DNA from: an uncultured Pelagibacteraceae bacterium | Lineage (GTDB): Bacteria > Pseudomonadota > Alphaproteobacteria > Pelagibacterales > Pelagibacteraceae | NCBI GenBank assembly: GCA_902622795.1 | Contig: CACNRD010000001.1 | Coordinates: forward strand, 62,001 to 126,000 | Length of the DNA: 64,000 nt | Reading direction: 5' to 3' | Shown here: piece after piece, positions 57,297 through 64,000 of the stretch | How the letters are laid out: each line of letters starts with the position of its first letter | Position numbering within the stretch: position 1 is the stretch's first letter | The notes under the pieces: model-generated | Told to the model about the DNA's origin: nothing | What the model saw: only the letters and a program-made list of their open reading frames with translations | Database searches by the model: none | Translations under genes and position numbers: made by a program

Positions 57297-58445
57297 ATGT
57301 TTTCTTTAGAATTGGTTTTAGTAATCATAATTTTAATATTATTATATTTTTTATTTAAAAAAAAAGTCAATCCCACCAATACAGCTACTATAGAAAACAA
57401 AACTGACAAAAAGGATTTAAGTAAAAGAGTTATTATTGAAGAATTAGAAGATCAATTTTTTGCATTGGATAAATATAATCAAATCAAATATTTAAATAAA
57501 AGTGCAAAAAGTAGATTTGGTGAAAATCTAATTGATAAAAATATATCTAGTGTAATAAGAGATACTAATCTTTTAGAGAAAATAGATGAGGCTATAAAAG
57601 ATCAATCTACAAAATATGTAGATGTTGAGATTAATCTTCCTTCTTACCAATTATATAAAATTTATATTATTCCAGGACCCACATATCTATTTCCTGAAGA
57701 AAATTCAGTTGTGCTATTTTTTAAAGATTTTACAGAAATTACAAAAGCTCAAAAATTTAAGACTGACTTTGTTGCAAATGTGAGTCATGAATTAAGAACT
57801 CCTTTAGTATCAATTAAAGGTTCTTTAGAAACTATATTAGGACCTGCTGCTGATGACTTTAAAGCTCAGAAAAAATTTATGAAAATTATGAATGATCAGG
57901 TTTCAAGAATGGAAAACCTAATTAATGACTTATTGATATTGAGTAGAATAGAATTAGAGGAACACATCAAGCCTGATAAAATTGTGAATTTAAATGATAT
58001 TTTTACTAATATTAAAAGTAACTTTGAATTAGTTTTAGATAAAAAAAAAATTAACTTAAATATTGAACTTATGGATCCCACTTTAGTTTATGGTGATGAA
58101 GAAAAGCTTCTAACTGTATTTTCTAACTTAATTGATAATTCAATAAAGTATTCTAGTGATGGAAAAAATATTTATATTAAAAGTCAAAATAGTGAAGGAA
58201 AGTTAATTAACAAAAATATTTTAATTAGTATTAAAGATGAAGGTATTGGAATACCTCAAGAGTTACTTCCAAGAATAACTGAAAGATTTTTTAGAGTTGA
58301 TACAGAAAAAAGTAAAAAAGTTGGTGGAACAGGACTTGGTCTAGCAATTATGAAACATATTATATCTCAACATAGAGGAGATTATGAGATTCTAAGTAAA
58401 CCTAACGATGGTACCGAAATTAAAATTTATCTTCCAACAAAATAA
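57297..58445 (+). CDS. phoR: Phosphate regulon sensor histidine kinase PhoR
   Basis: A 382-residue kinase with one N-terminal span (about 2-20), a PAS-like region (ALDKYNQIKYLNKSAKSRFGENLI), the phospho-accepting His164 in VANVSHELRTPLVSIKG, and the ATPase N, G1, F and G2 boxes (NLIDNSIKYSS, DEGIGI, ERFFRVD, GGTGLGLAI). The single span and no large periplasmic domain fit PhoR, which senses phosphate through PstSCAB and PhoU. I chose the ATG at 57297; the TTG at 57282 adds five residues. The partner phoB is not in the window and may lie after phoU. Confidence 0.88.
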   Translation: MFSLELVLVIIILILLYFLFKKKVNPTNTATIENKTDKKDLSKRVIIEELEDQFFALDKYNQIKYLNKSAKSRFGENLIDKNISSVIRDTNLLEKIDEAIKDQSTKYVDVEINLPSYQLYKIYIIPGPTYLFPEENSVVLFFKDFTEITKAQKFKTDFVANVSHELRTPLVSIKGSLETILGPAADDFKAQKKFMKIMNDQVSRMENLINDLLILSRIELEEHIKPDKIVNLNDIFTNIKSNFELVLDKKKINLNIELMDPTLVYGDEEKLLTVFSNLIDNSIKYSSDGKNIYIKSQNSEGKLINKNILISIKDEGIGIPQELLPRITERFFRVDTEKSKKVGGTGLGLAIMKHIISQHRGDYEILSKPNDGTEIKIYLPTK

Positions 58446-58540
58446 TTTTTTTTAAAAAACTATTTAAAATTAGCTTTTATTTAGGAAAAATTTAACAAAT
58501 TTTTTATTGATTCTCACTAACGTATAACTAGAATTTTATA

Positions 58541-59149
58541 ATGATTAAAATATTTAAATATTTTTTAATTTCATTTCTTTTTATTTATTCAACAATTACA
58601 AATAGTAATTCATTAGATATCTCCACAATTTTAAGAAATCAGCAACTAACAGTATTTGATATTGGGGTTTTTAGATTACAAGAGGATTTAAAAAAAACTT
58701 ATCCAGCTATAAAACAACATGCTGAAGTTGATAATGAAGAACTTTATTTAGATGTCGTATCATCTTGGTGGAAAAATAGCGTGGATATGCTTGTATCTAT
58801 TCCAATGGAAGAAGGGCTAGTTAAATCAACTTACATGTCAGATTCTTTTAGATGTAGGAATATATTTAATTCTGTTAGGGACCATCTTTTAAAAGATCAA
58901 AATTTGAGTAATTATAGGTATACTATGGCAACGAGTTACCTCACTTCTATATTCTCTACTCCATCTAATTGGCCAAAATGGAGATATGATCCAATGGTAT
59001 TAGAGGAACTAGTAAATTTAGTTAGACTTGAAGTTACTTTATATCCAACTCCAGAACTTGCTTTTAGGGATAATTCTAGTCCAGTTTCTTGTAAAGGTGG
59101 CTTAGAAACTGAAACTAATGAGATAATTATCTCTATGAAATACAACTAA
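58541..59149 (+). CDS. Exported protein of unknown function in the pho region
   Basis: I do not recognise this 202-residue protein. It begins with a signal peptide (IKIFKYFLISFLFIYSTITNSNS, cleavage near residue 24). The mature part is predicted periplasmic, rich in aromatic and polar residues, with exactly two cysteines (FRCRNIF near 107 and PVSCKGG near 187) that could form a disulfide. No repeats or membrane spans follow. It has its own 95-base upstream region, containing ATTTAAC and TATAAC, and it lies between phoR and pstS in the same direction. That location suggests a part in phosphate acquisition, but this is only inference. Confidence 0.75.
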   Translation: MIKIFKYFLISFLFIYSTITNSNSLDISTILRNQQLTVFDIGVFRLQEDLKKTYPAIKQHAEVDNEELYLDVVSSWWKNSVDMLVSIPMEEGLVKSTYMSDSFRCRNIFNSVRDHLLKDQNLSNYRYTMATSYLTSIFSTPSNWPKWRYDPMVLEELVNLVRLEVTLYPTPELAFRDNSSPVSCKGGLETETNEIIISMKYN

Positions 59150-59159
59150 AAAGTTACCT

Positions 59160-59188
59160 TTTTAACAAAAATGTAACAAATCTGTAAT
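59160..59188 (+). promoter_or_regulatory. Pho box before pstS (three 11-base-spaced half-sites)
   Basis: TTTTAAC-AAAA-ATGTAAC-AAAT-CTGTAAT: three heptamers spaced exactly 11 bases apart. The last two (59171-59188) resemble the PhoB consensus CTGTMAY-N4-CTGTMAY closely. They end 62 bases before the chosen pstS start, a suitable position to replace a -35 element. Confidence 0.65.
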
Positions 59189-59250
59189 ACTAAAGATTCA
59201 ATCCATTTGTACGAGTCAAAAATATTTAATTAATGAAAGGATTAAAGATA

Positions 59251-60282
59251 ATGAAAAAACTAACTATAATTGTTGCATCTTTAGTTGCACTTACTATTGC
59301 AACTGTTGCACAAGCTAGAGATCAAATTAAAATAGTTGGTTCATCTACAGTATTCCCTTATGCAACTGTTGTTGCTGAAAGATTTGGTGGAACAGGATTT
59401 AAAACTCCTGTAATCGAGTCTACTGGTACTGGTGGTGGAGCTAAACTATTTTGTGCTGGTGTAGGTGAAAACCATCCAGATATAACAAATGCATCAAGAG
59501 CAATGAAAGATAAAGAGAAAGCTCTATGTAAAAAAAATGGTGTTAATGAAATCGTTGAAATCGTAATCGGTAATGACGGTATCACTTTAGCATACAGCTT
59601 AGATGCAAAACCAGTGAACTTTACTAAAGAGCAACTTTGGAAAGCATTGGCGAAACACTCTGTTGTTGACGGTAAATTAGTTGATAACATTTATACTTCA
59701 TGGGATCAAATAGATCCGAGTTTACCAAAACAAAAAATTTCAGTTATGATTCCTCCAGGAACTTCTGGAACAAGAGATGCTTGGAATTCTTTGGTAATGA
59801 AAAAAGGTATGCCAAAAGAAGCTAAAGCGCTTTATAAAAAAGGTTTTGAAGCTGGAAACAAAAAATATAAAAAACCACAAAAACTTTACAGAGAAGATGG
59901 TGCTGCAATTGAGGTAGGTGAAAATGATAGTTTAATTATTCAAAAACTTACTCAAGATAAAGAAATGTTTGGTTTCTTTGGTTTCAGTTACTTCTTAGCT
60001 GCTAAAGATAAACTTCAAGCTGCAAGTATTGAGGGTGGTCAACCATCTTTAGAATCTATTCAAGATTACAGCTATGCAGTTGCAAGACCATTATTTTTCT
60101 ACGTTAAAAAGGCTCACGTTGGTGTGATCCCTGGTTTACATGAATTTGTAAAAGAGTTCACTACAACTAAAGCAATAGGTAAAAATGGTTATTTAGCTGA
60201 CATTGGTTTAGTACCGTTAGATAAAAAGTTGTACAAAACAACTAGAGATAACGCGAAAAATCTAATTGCAATGGCTGACTAA
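59251..60282 (+). CDS. pstS: Phosphate ABC transporter, periplasmic binding protein PstS
   Basis: High-affinity phosphate-binding protein. From the ATG at 59251 it has 343 residues with signal peptide MKKLTIIVASLVALTIATVAQA cut before RDQIKIVG. Phosphate-binding segments include GSSTVFPYA, STGTGGGAKLFCAG, IGNDGITLA, and PPGTSGTRDAW. An in-frame ATG at 59233 would put six more residues before the signal peptide; the AAAGGA sequence at 59236-59241 favours the second start. A Pho box precedes it and a strong hairpin follows it. Confidence 0.95.
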   Translation: MKKLTIIVASLVALTIATVAQARDQIKIVGSSTVFPYATVVAERFGGTGFKTPVIESTGTGGGAKLFCAGVGENHPDITNASRAMKDKEKALCKKNGVNEIVEIVIGNDGITLAYSLDAKPVNFTKEQLWKALAKHSVVDGKLVDNIYTSWDQIDPSLPKQKISVMIPPGTSGTRDAWNSLVMKKGMPKEAKALYKKGFEAGNKKYKKPQKLYREDGAAIEVGENDSLIIQKLTQDKEMFGFFGFSYFLAAKDKLQAASIEGGQPSLESIQDYSYAVARPLFFYVKKAHVGVIPGLHEFVKEFTTTKAIGKNGYLADIGLVPLDKKLYKTTRDNAKNLIAMAD

Positions 60283-60307
60283 TAAGTTTGGTTAACAAAT
60301 AAAAAAT

Positions 60308-60334
60308 AAGGGGTCTTTTTAGACCCCTTTTTTT
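60308..60334 (+). terminator. Intrinsic terminator/attenuator between pstS and pstC
   Basis: AAGGGGTCT (60308-60316) and AGACCCCTT (60321-60329) form a 9-base-pair stem with a TTTT loop, followed by a T tract to 60334. It lies 25 bases past the pstS stop and 35 before pstC. Partial read-through would keep the binding protein more abundant than the membrane parts. Confidence 0.88.
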
Positions 60335-60368
60335 ATAGATAAGTGTACTATCGACATGAGGAGATTCT

Positions 60369-61754
60369 TTGAATTTAATATTATTTTTATTTATCGTTTT
60401 GTTAGGTTACACAAGTTATTACTTTGGAAGAAAAAAAGCTTACACAATACAATCTACAAATAAAAGACTAACAGCGCTCCCACAATTTTACGGATACTAT
60501 CTAGCTATATGGTGCGCTATTCCAGCATTTATTATTTATTCCTTATGGGCAATTTTTGAACCAACCATCGTAAAATTACTAATTTTAAGTGATTATGCAA
60601 ATCAAGGTTATCTAGATGATGAACTAAATCTAATTTATGAAAAAACGAAAGCACTTTCCCGTGGTCAATTTACAGGAGAGGTTACATCTCTTATACAAAC
60701 TTCTTCAGAAAAATATTTAAATCTTCGTTCAATAGCTCAAAGCTCAAAAGTTGTTATAGTTTTATGTATTATTATTGCCTCTGTAGCTTATGCGTACAAA
60801 AGAATCTCATCGAATAATCGAACGAGAGAACCAGTAGAAAAGTTTTTTAATGCTGTTTTATTTACTGCTTCTTTAGCTGCAATTTTAACTACTGTTGGAA
60901 TTGTCTTTTCATTAATATTTCAAACAATAGATTTTTTTAAAGTAATCCCTTTGTTTGATTTTGTTTTTGGAACTCATTGGTATCCAGCAAAAGCTTTTGT
61001 AAGAGACTCATCTGAAGCATTGGATCCAACAATGTATTCAGATACTTTTGGCGCAGTTCCAATTTTTGCAGGTACTTTTTTTATAGCTTTCATTGCTATG
61101 TGTGTAGCTATACCGATTGGTCTTATGAGTGGAATATATTTGGCTGAATATGCATCATATAAAGTAAGACAGTATGCTAAACCGTTAATAGAAATTTTAG
61201 CTGGAATACCAACAGTGGTTTATGGTTTTTTTGCAGCTTTAACTGTTGGACCATTTTTAAAAGATATAGGAACTGCAATGGGACTAGAAGTATCTGCTGA
61301 GAGTGCTCTTGCTGCTGGTGGAGTGATGGGGATTATGATTATTCCATTTATATCAAGTCTTAGTGACGATGTTATTACAAGTGTTCCTCAAAGTCTTAGA
61401 GATGGAAGTTATGCCATGGGTGCAACTAAATCAGAGACAATTAAAAAAGTTATTTTTCCTGCAGCCTTACCTGGAATTGTTGGATCAATATTATTAGGTG
61501 TTTCAAGAGCAATAGGTGAAACAATGATTGTAGTGATGGCATCTGGATTAGCTGCGAACTTAACTTTAAATCCACTAGAGTCTACTTCAACAATTACTGC
61601 ACAAATTGTTGTCATTTTAATTGGTGACCAAGCATTCGGAGATCCAAAAACACAAGCTGCATTTGCTTTAGGAATGTCATTATTTATAGTGACTTTGTGT
61701 TTAAACATTGTTGCTTTAAGAGTAGTTAAAAAATATCGAGAAAAATATGAATAA
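60369..61754 (+). CDS. pstC: Phosphate ABC transporter permease PstC
   Basis: Inner-membrane permease of 461 residues. The N-terminal 200 residues hold extra spans and a periplasmic stretch (NLIYEKTKALSRGQFTGEV...), longer than in E. coli PstC (about 320). The conserved core includes PIGLMSGIYLAEYAS, LAGIPTVVYGFFAAL, and the EAA-type loop SYAMGATKSETIKKVIFPAALPGIVGSILLGVSRAIGETM. The start is TTG at 60369 with GAGGAG five bases upstream; no in-frame ATG fits. It overlaps pstA by eight bases. Confidence 0.93.
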   Translation: MNLILFLFIVLLGYTSYYFGRKKAYTIQSTNKRLTALPQFYGYYLAIWCAIPAFIIYSLWAIFEPTIVKLLILSDYANQGYLDDELNLIYEKTKALSRGQFTGEVTSLIQTSSEKYLNLRSIAQSSKVVIVLCIIIASVAYAYKRISSNNRTREPVEKFFNAVLFTASLAAILTTVGIVFSLIFQTIDFFKVIPLFDFVFGTHWYPAKAFVRDSSEALDPTMYSDTFGAVPIFAGTFFIAFIAMCVAIPIGLMSGIYLAEYASYKVRQYAKPLIEILAGIPTVVYGFFAALTVGPFLKDIGTAMGLEVSAESALAAGGVMGIMIIPFISSLSDDVITSVPQSLRDGSYAMGATKSETIKKVIFPAALPGIVGSILLGVSRAIGETMIVVMASGLAANLTLNPLESTSTITAQIVVILIGDQAFGDPKTQAAFALGMSLFIVTLCLNIVALRVVKKYREKYE

Positions 61755-63015
61755 AAATAAAGAAAAACTGTTAGCAAAAAGATATTCCTCAGAAAAAAGA
61801 TTTCAGTTTTTAGGTAAAAGTGCAATTTTTATGGCACTTTTGTTTTTGGCAATTTTTATATTTAAAATTTTTTCAACCGGTTATACCGCTTTTCAAAAAA
61901 CTTGGTTGATAGTACCTGTCAATTTTGATGCTGAAACTATGTATTTAGATGCTAATCCGTCCAAAGAGGATTTGGAAGACGCTGATTATTTTGAAATATC
62001 ACTCCAGTCAATGTTTAACTTAGATAAAAATGCAAATGAGAAACAACAAAATGAATTAAAAAAAATGGTTTCTTATTTCTTTGAAAGAGAAATTAAACAA
62101 GAGTTGATTAATGATCCAAGTTTACTGGGAAAAACAAAAGATGTTTATATCACTGCATCAGATGATTTGGACCAGGTATTTAAAGGAAATTACCCAAGAG
62201 ACCTACCTGAAAACCAAAGAAGAGTTACCGATTATCAATTAAAAATTTTTGATCAACTTGTAGAACAAGGAAAAGTAGAGAGTAAATTTAATTTAAGTTT
62301 TTTTACTTATCCAGACTCTCGTGAAGCTGAGTTAGCTGGTATTGCAAGTTCATTTATGGGTTCTATATTTTCAATTTTAGTTTGTTTAGCTATTGCTTTT
62401 CCTGTGGCTGTTTTAGCAGCAATATACTTAGAAGAATTTGCCCCCAAAAATAGATTTACAGATTTTATCGAGGTAAATATTAATAATTTAGCAGCAGTAC
62501 CATCTATTGTATTTGGTCTTTTAGGTTTGGGAATTTTATTAGCAGTGTTTCAATTACCAAGGTCAACACCTTTAGTTGGAGGAATAACTTTATCTTTGAT
62601 GACTTTGCCAACGATTATTATTGCTTGTAGAGCGTCTTTAAAAGCAGTGCCACCAAGCATAAGAGAAGCAGCTTTAGCAATGGGGGCTAGCCGAATGCAA
62701 ACTACAATGCATCATACTGTACCTTTGTCGATGCCAGGTACGCTGTCAGGAACTATTATTGGATTAGCTCAAGCATTGGGTGAAACAGCGCCATTGATTT
62801 TAATTGGTATGGTAGCTTTTGTAAACACTATCCCTGGCTCACCAATGGACCCTGCTGCAAGTCTGCCCGTTCAAATTTATATTTGGGCTGAAAGTGCTGA
62901 GAGGGGATTTGTTGAAAAAGTTTCAGCTTGTATAATGGTTTTACTTGGTTTTTTAATAGTTATGAATTTGTTCGCACAAATTATAAGACATAAATTTGAG
63001 AAAAAATGGAGTTAA
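61747..63015 (+). CDS. pstA: Phosphate ABC transporter permease PstA
   Basis: Second permease, 422 residues. After a first span (about 25-45) a periplasmic insert of roughly 150 residues precedes the core, as in long alphaproteobacterial PstA. Core motifs are [42 protein letters not shown], and [49 protein letters not shown]. The long N-terminal part ends [18 protein letters not shown]. It lies one base before the pstB start. Confidence 0.93.
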   Translation: MNKNKEKLLAKRYSSEKRFQFLGKSAIFMALLFLAIFIFKIFSTGYTAFQKTWLIVPVNFDAETMYLDANPSKEDLEDADYFEISLQSMFNLDKNANEKQQNELKKMVSYFFEREIKQELINDPSLLGKTKDVYITASDDLDQVFKGNYPRDLPENQRRVTDYQLKIFDQLVEQGKVESKFNLSFFTYPDSREAELAGIASSFMGSIFSILVCLAIAFPVAVLAAIYLEEFAPKNRFTDFIEVNINNLAAVPSIVFGLLGLGILLAVFQLPRSTPLVGGITLSLMTLPTIIIACRASLKAVPPSIREAALAMGASRMQTTMHHTVPLSMPGTLSGTIIGLAQALGETAPLILIGMVAFVNTIPGSPMDPAASLPVQIYIWAESAERGFVEKVSACIMVLLGFLIVMNLFAQIIRHKFEKKWS

Positions 63016-63016
63016 T

Positions 63017-63772
63017 ATGATTAAGATAAGTGCAAAAAATGTTGATGTTTTTTATGGAAAAAAGCAAGCCTTGTTTAATATTAATTTAGACATTGAGGAA
63101 AATCAGGTAACAGCCTTAATTGGACCATCGGGATGTGGTAAATCTACTTTTTTAAGATGCTTGAATAGAATGAATGATGTAATTGACATATGCAAAGTTC
63201 AAGGAGAGATAGTTATAAACGATTTTAATATTAACGATAAAGGGTGTGACGTAGTAAGATTGCGAGAAAAAATTGGAATGGTTTTTCAAAAACCAAATCC
63301 ATTTCCAAAAACATTATACGAAAATATTTCTTATGGTCCTACAATCCATGGGATGGCTCAATCAAAACAAGAAATGGATGAAATAGTTGAGACAAGTTTG
63401 AAAAAAGCTGCGCTCTGGGAAGAAGTAAAAGATAGACTTCATGAACCTGGAACAGGTTTGTCAGGTGGTCAACAACAACGGTTATGTATAGCAAGAGCTA
63501 TTTCGGTACAACCGGAAGTAATCTTAATGGACGAGCCTTGTTCAGCATTAGACCCAATTGCAACAGCCCAAATTGAGGAGTTAATTGATGAATTAAAGAA
63601 AGAACATACAATAATTATAGTTACACACTCTATGGCTCAAGCAGCAAGGGTCTCACAAAGAACAGGTTTTTTCCATTTAGGGGAATTGATAGAACATGGA
63701 TCAACTGATAAAATATTTAAGAATCCAGATAATATAAAAACACAAGATTATATAACAGGGAGGTTTGGCTAA
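63017..63772 (+). CDS. pstB: Phosphate ABC transporter ATPase PstB
   Basis: ATPase of the importer, 251 residues. Walker [10 protein letters not shown] is at 36-44, the Q-loop is VFQKPNPFP, the signature LSGGQQQR, Walker [14 protein letters not shown], and the switch histidine lies in [23 protein letters not shown] and ATAQIEELI are specific to PstB. I chose the ATG at 63017 with GGAG five bases upstream; the open frame extends 21 bases further up but would overlap pstA. The stop overlaps phoU by one base. Confidence 0.95.
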   Translation: MIKISAKNVDVFYGKKQALFNINLDIEENQVTALIGPSGCGKSTFLRCLNRMNDVIDICKVQGEIVINDFNINDKGCDVVRLREKIGMVFQKPNPFPKTLYENISYGPTIHGMAQSKQEMDEIVETSLKKAALWEEVKDRLHEPGTGLSGGQQQRLCIARAISVQPEVILMDEPCSALDPIATAQIEELIDELKKEHTIIIVTHSMAQAARVSQRTGFFHLGELIEHGSTDKIFKNPDNIKTQDYITGRFG

Positions 63773-64000
63773 TGTCGGAAGCACCACACACCGTTAAATC
63801 ATACGAGGAAGAGCTTAAGAATTTAAATAGCAATATTATTAAGATGGGTGGCTTTTGTGAAGAAGCTTTAGGTAAAGCTGTTCAAGCTATAACAATGAGA
63901 AATAGTGATCATGCTGAAAGTGTTATTAAAGACGATGAAAAAATTGATAAATTTGAAACTTTAATAGAACAGCAAGTTGTAAACCTAATTGCTTTAAGAC
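63772..64000 (+). CDS. phoU: Phosphate signalling protein PhoU (5' part, partial)
   Basis: The ATG overlaps the pstB stop (TAATG) and the frame stays open to the window end, 76 codons. The translation starts [22 protein letters not shown] and continues KMGGFCEEALGKAVQAITMRNSD, the first helices of the PhoU fold, then DDEKIDKFETLIEQQ, which carries the E/DxxxD metal-binding pattern. PhoU links PstSCAB to PhoR and represses the regulon when phosphate is ample. The rest lies outside the window. Confidence 0.93.
   Translation, partial: MSEAPHTVKSYEEELKNLNSNIIKMGGFCEEALGKAVQAITMRNSDHAESVIKDDEKIDKFETLIEQQVVNLIALR

Noticed and set aside
59358..59690. 110-codon minus-strand frame
   Set aside because: Antisense to pstS; arises from the regular codon use of that highly expressed gene.
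61409..61825. 138-codon minus-strand frame
   Set aside because: It lies opposite the end of pstC and start of pstA, which have complete conserved motifs; its translation mirrors their codon bias.
1..64000. CRISPR arrays, insertion sequences, prophage, rRNA genes
   Set aside because: Read through for spaced direct repeats, transposase or integrase motifs and rRNA; none found.

Overview
This window looks like a piece of a streamlined SAR11 (Pelagibacterales) alphaproteobacterial chromosome. The base composition is strongly AT-rich. Genes are packed nearly end to end, with many TAATG or ATGA stop/start overlaps and spacers often of 0-5 bases. The gene order is that of conserved alphaproteobacterial clusters with members removed. 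I see no insertion sequences, CRISPR arrays, prophage or rRNA genes. The species call is inference from gene content and order.

Layout. (1) 1-9724, plus strand: 3' part of birA, then coaX, rnj, a DUF1467 membrane protein, proS, lolC, lolD and dnaE. (2) 9732-21496, plus: a translation and envelope superoperon, rpsB-tsf-frr-uppS-cdsA-dxr-bamA-skp-fabZ-lpxD-lpxA-lpxI-lpxB, preceded by a promoter and a leader with a possible RBS-masking pseudoknot. (3) 21473-28887, minus: a PpiD-like chaperone gene, trpE-trpG-trpD-trpC, then lexA-gltX with an alphaproteobacterial-type SOS box. (4) 28944-35383, plus: tpiA, secG, pyrG, kdsA, eno, ftsB, lipA and a RatA/Coq10 protein. (5) 35401-37461, minus: ispDF, pgpA and cinA. 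(6) 37486-43534, plus: ntrY-ntrX-trkA-trkH and tRNA-Arg(UCU). (7) 43664-47928, plus: the general amino-acid ABC importer aapJQMP, followed by an XRE regulator (48118-48489) and two minus-strand tRNAs (Asn, Cys). (8) 48888-54438, plus: valS, ilvD and a mannose-1-phosphate guanylyltransferase. (9) 54440-64000: a phosphate-limitation island made of a divergent lipid kinase, a PlcP-type metallophosphoesterase, an Agt-type glycosyltransferase, phoR, an unknown exported protein, pstS-pstC-pstA-pstB and the start of phoU.

How it works together. Regions 1-6 are housekeeping: replication, translation, outer-membrane and lipid A assembly, tryptophan synthesis, isoprenoid precursors and potassium uptake. 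The last 10 kb is the most biologically suggestive part. High-affinity phosphate uptake and its sensor sit beside enzymes expected to replace phospholipid head groups with sugars. A lipid kinase able to send diacylglycerol back to phosphatidate is transcribed divergently from them. Three 11-base-spaced Pho-box-like half-sites lie before pstS and a weaker copy lies before plcP. Other points of interest are an NtrX whose sigma-54 contact loop and Walker B glutamate are both lost, terminator hairpins placed just after the two transporter binding-protein genes, an 18-base perfect palindrome before aapJ, and several gaps in otherwise conserved gene order (no rseP, pyrH, pdh genes or ntrBC at their usual places).
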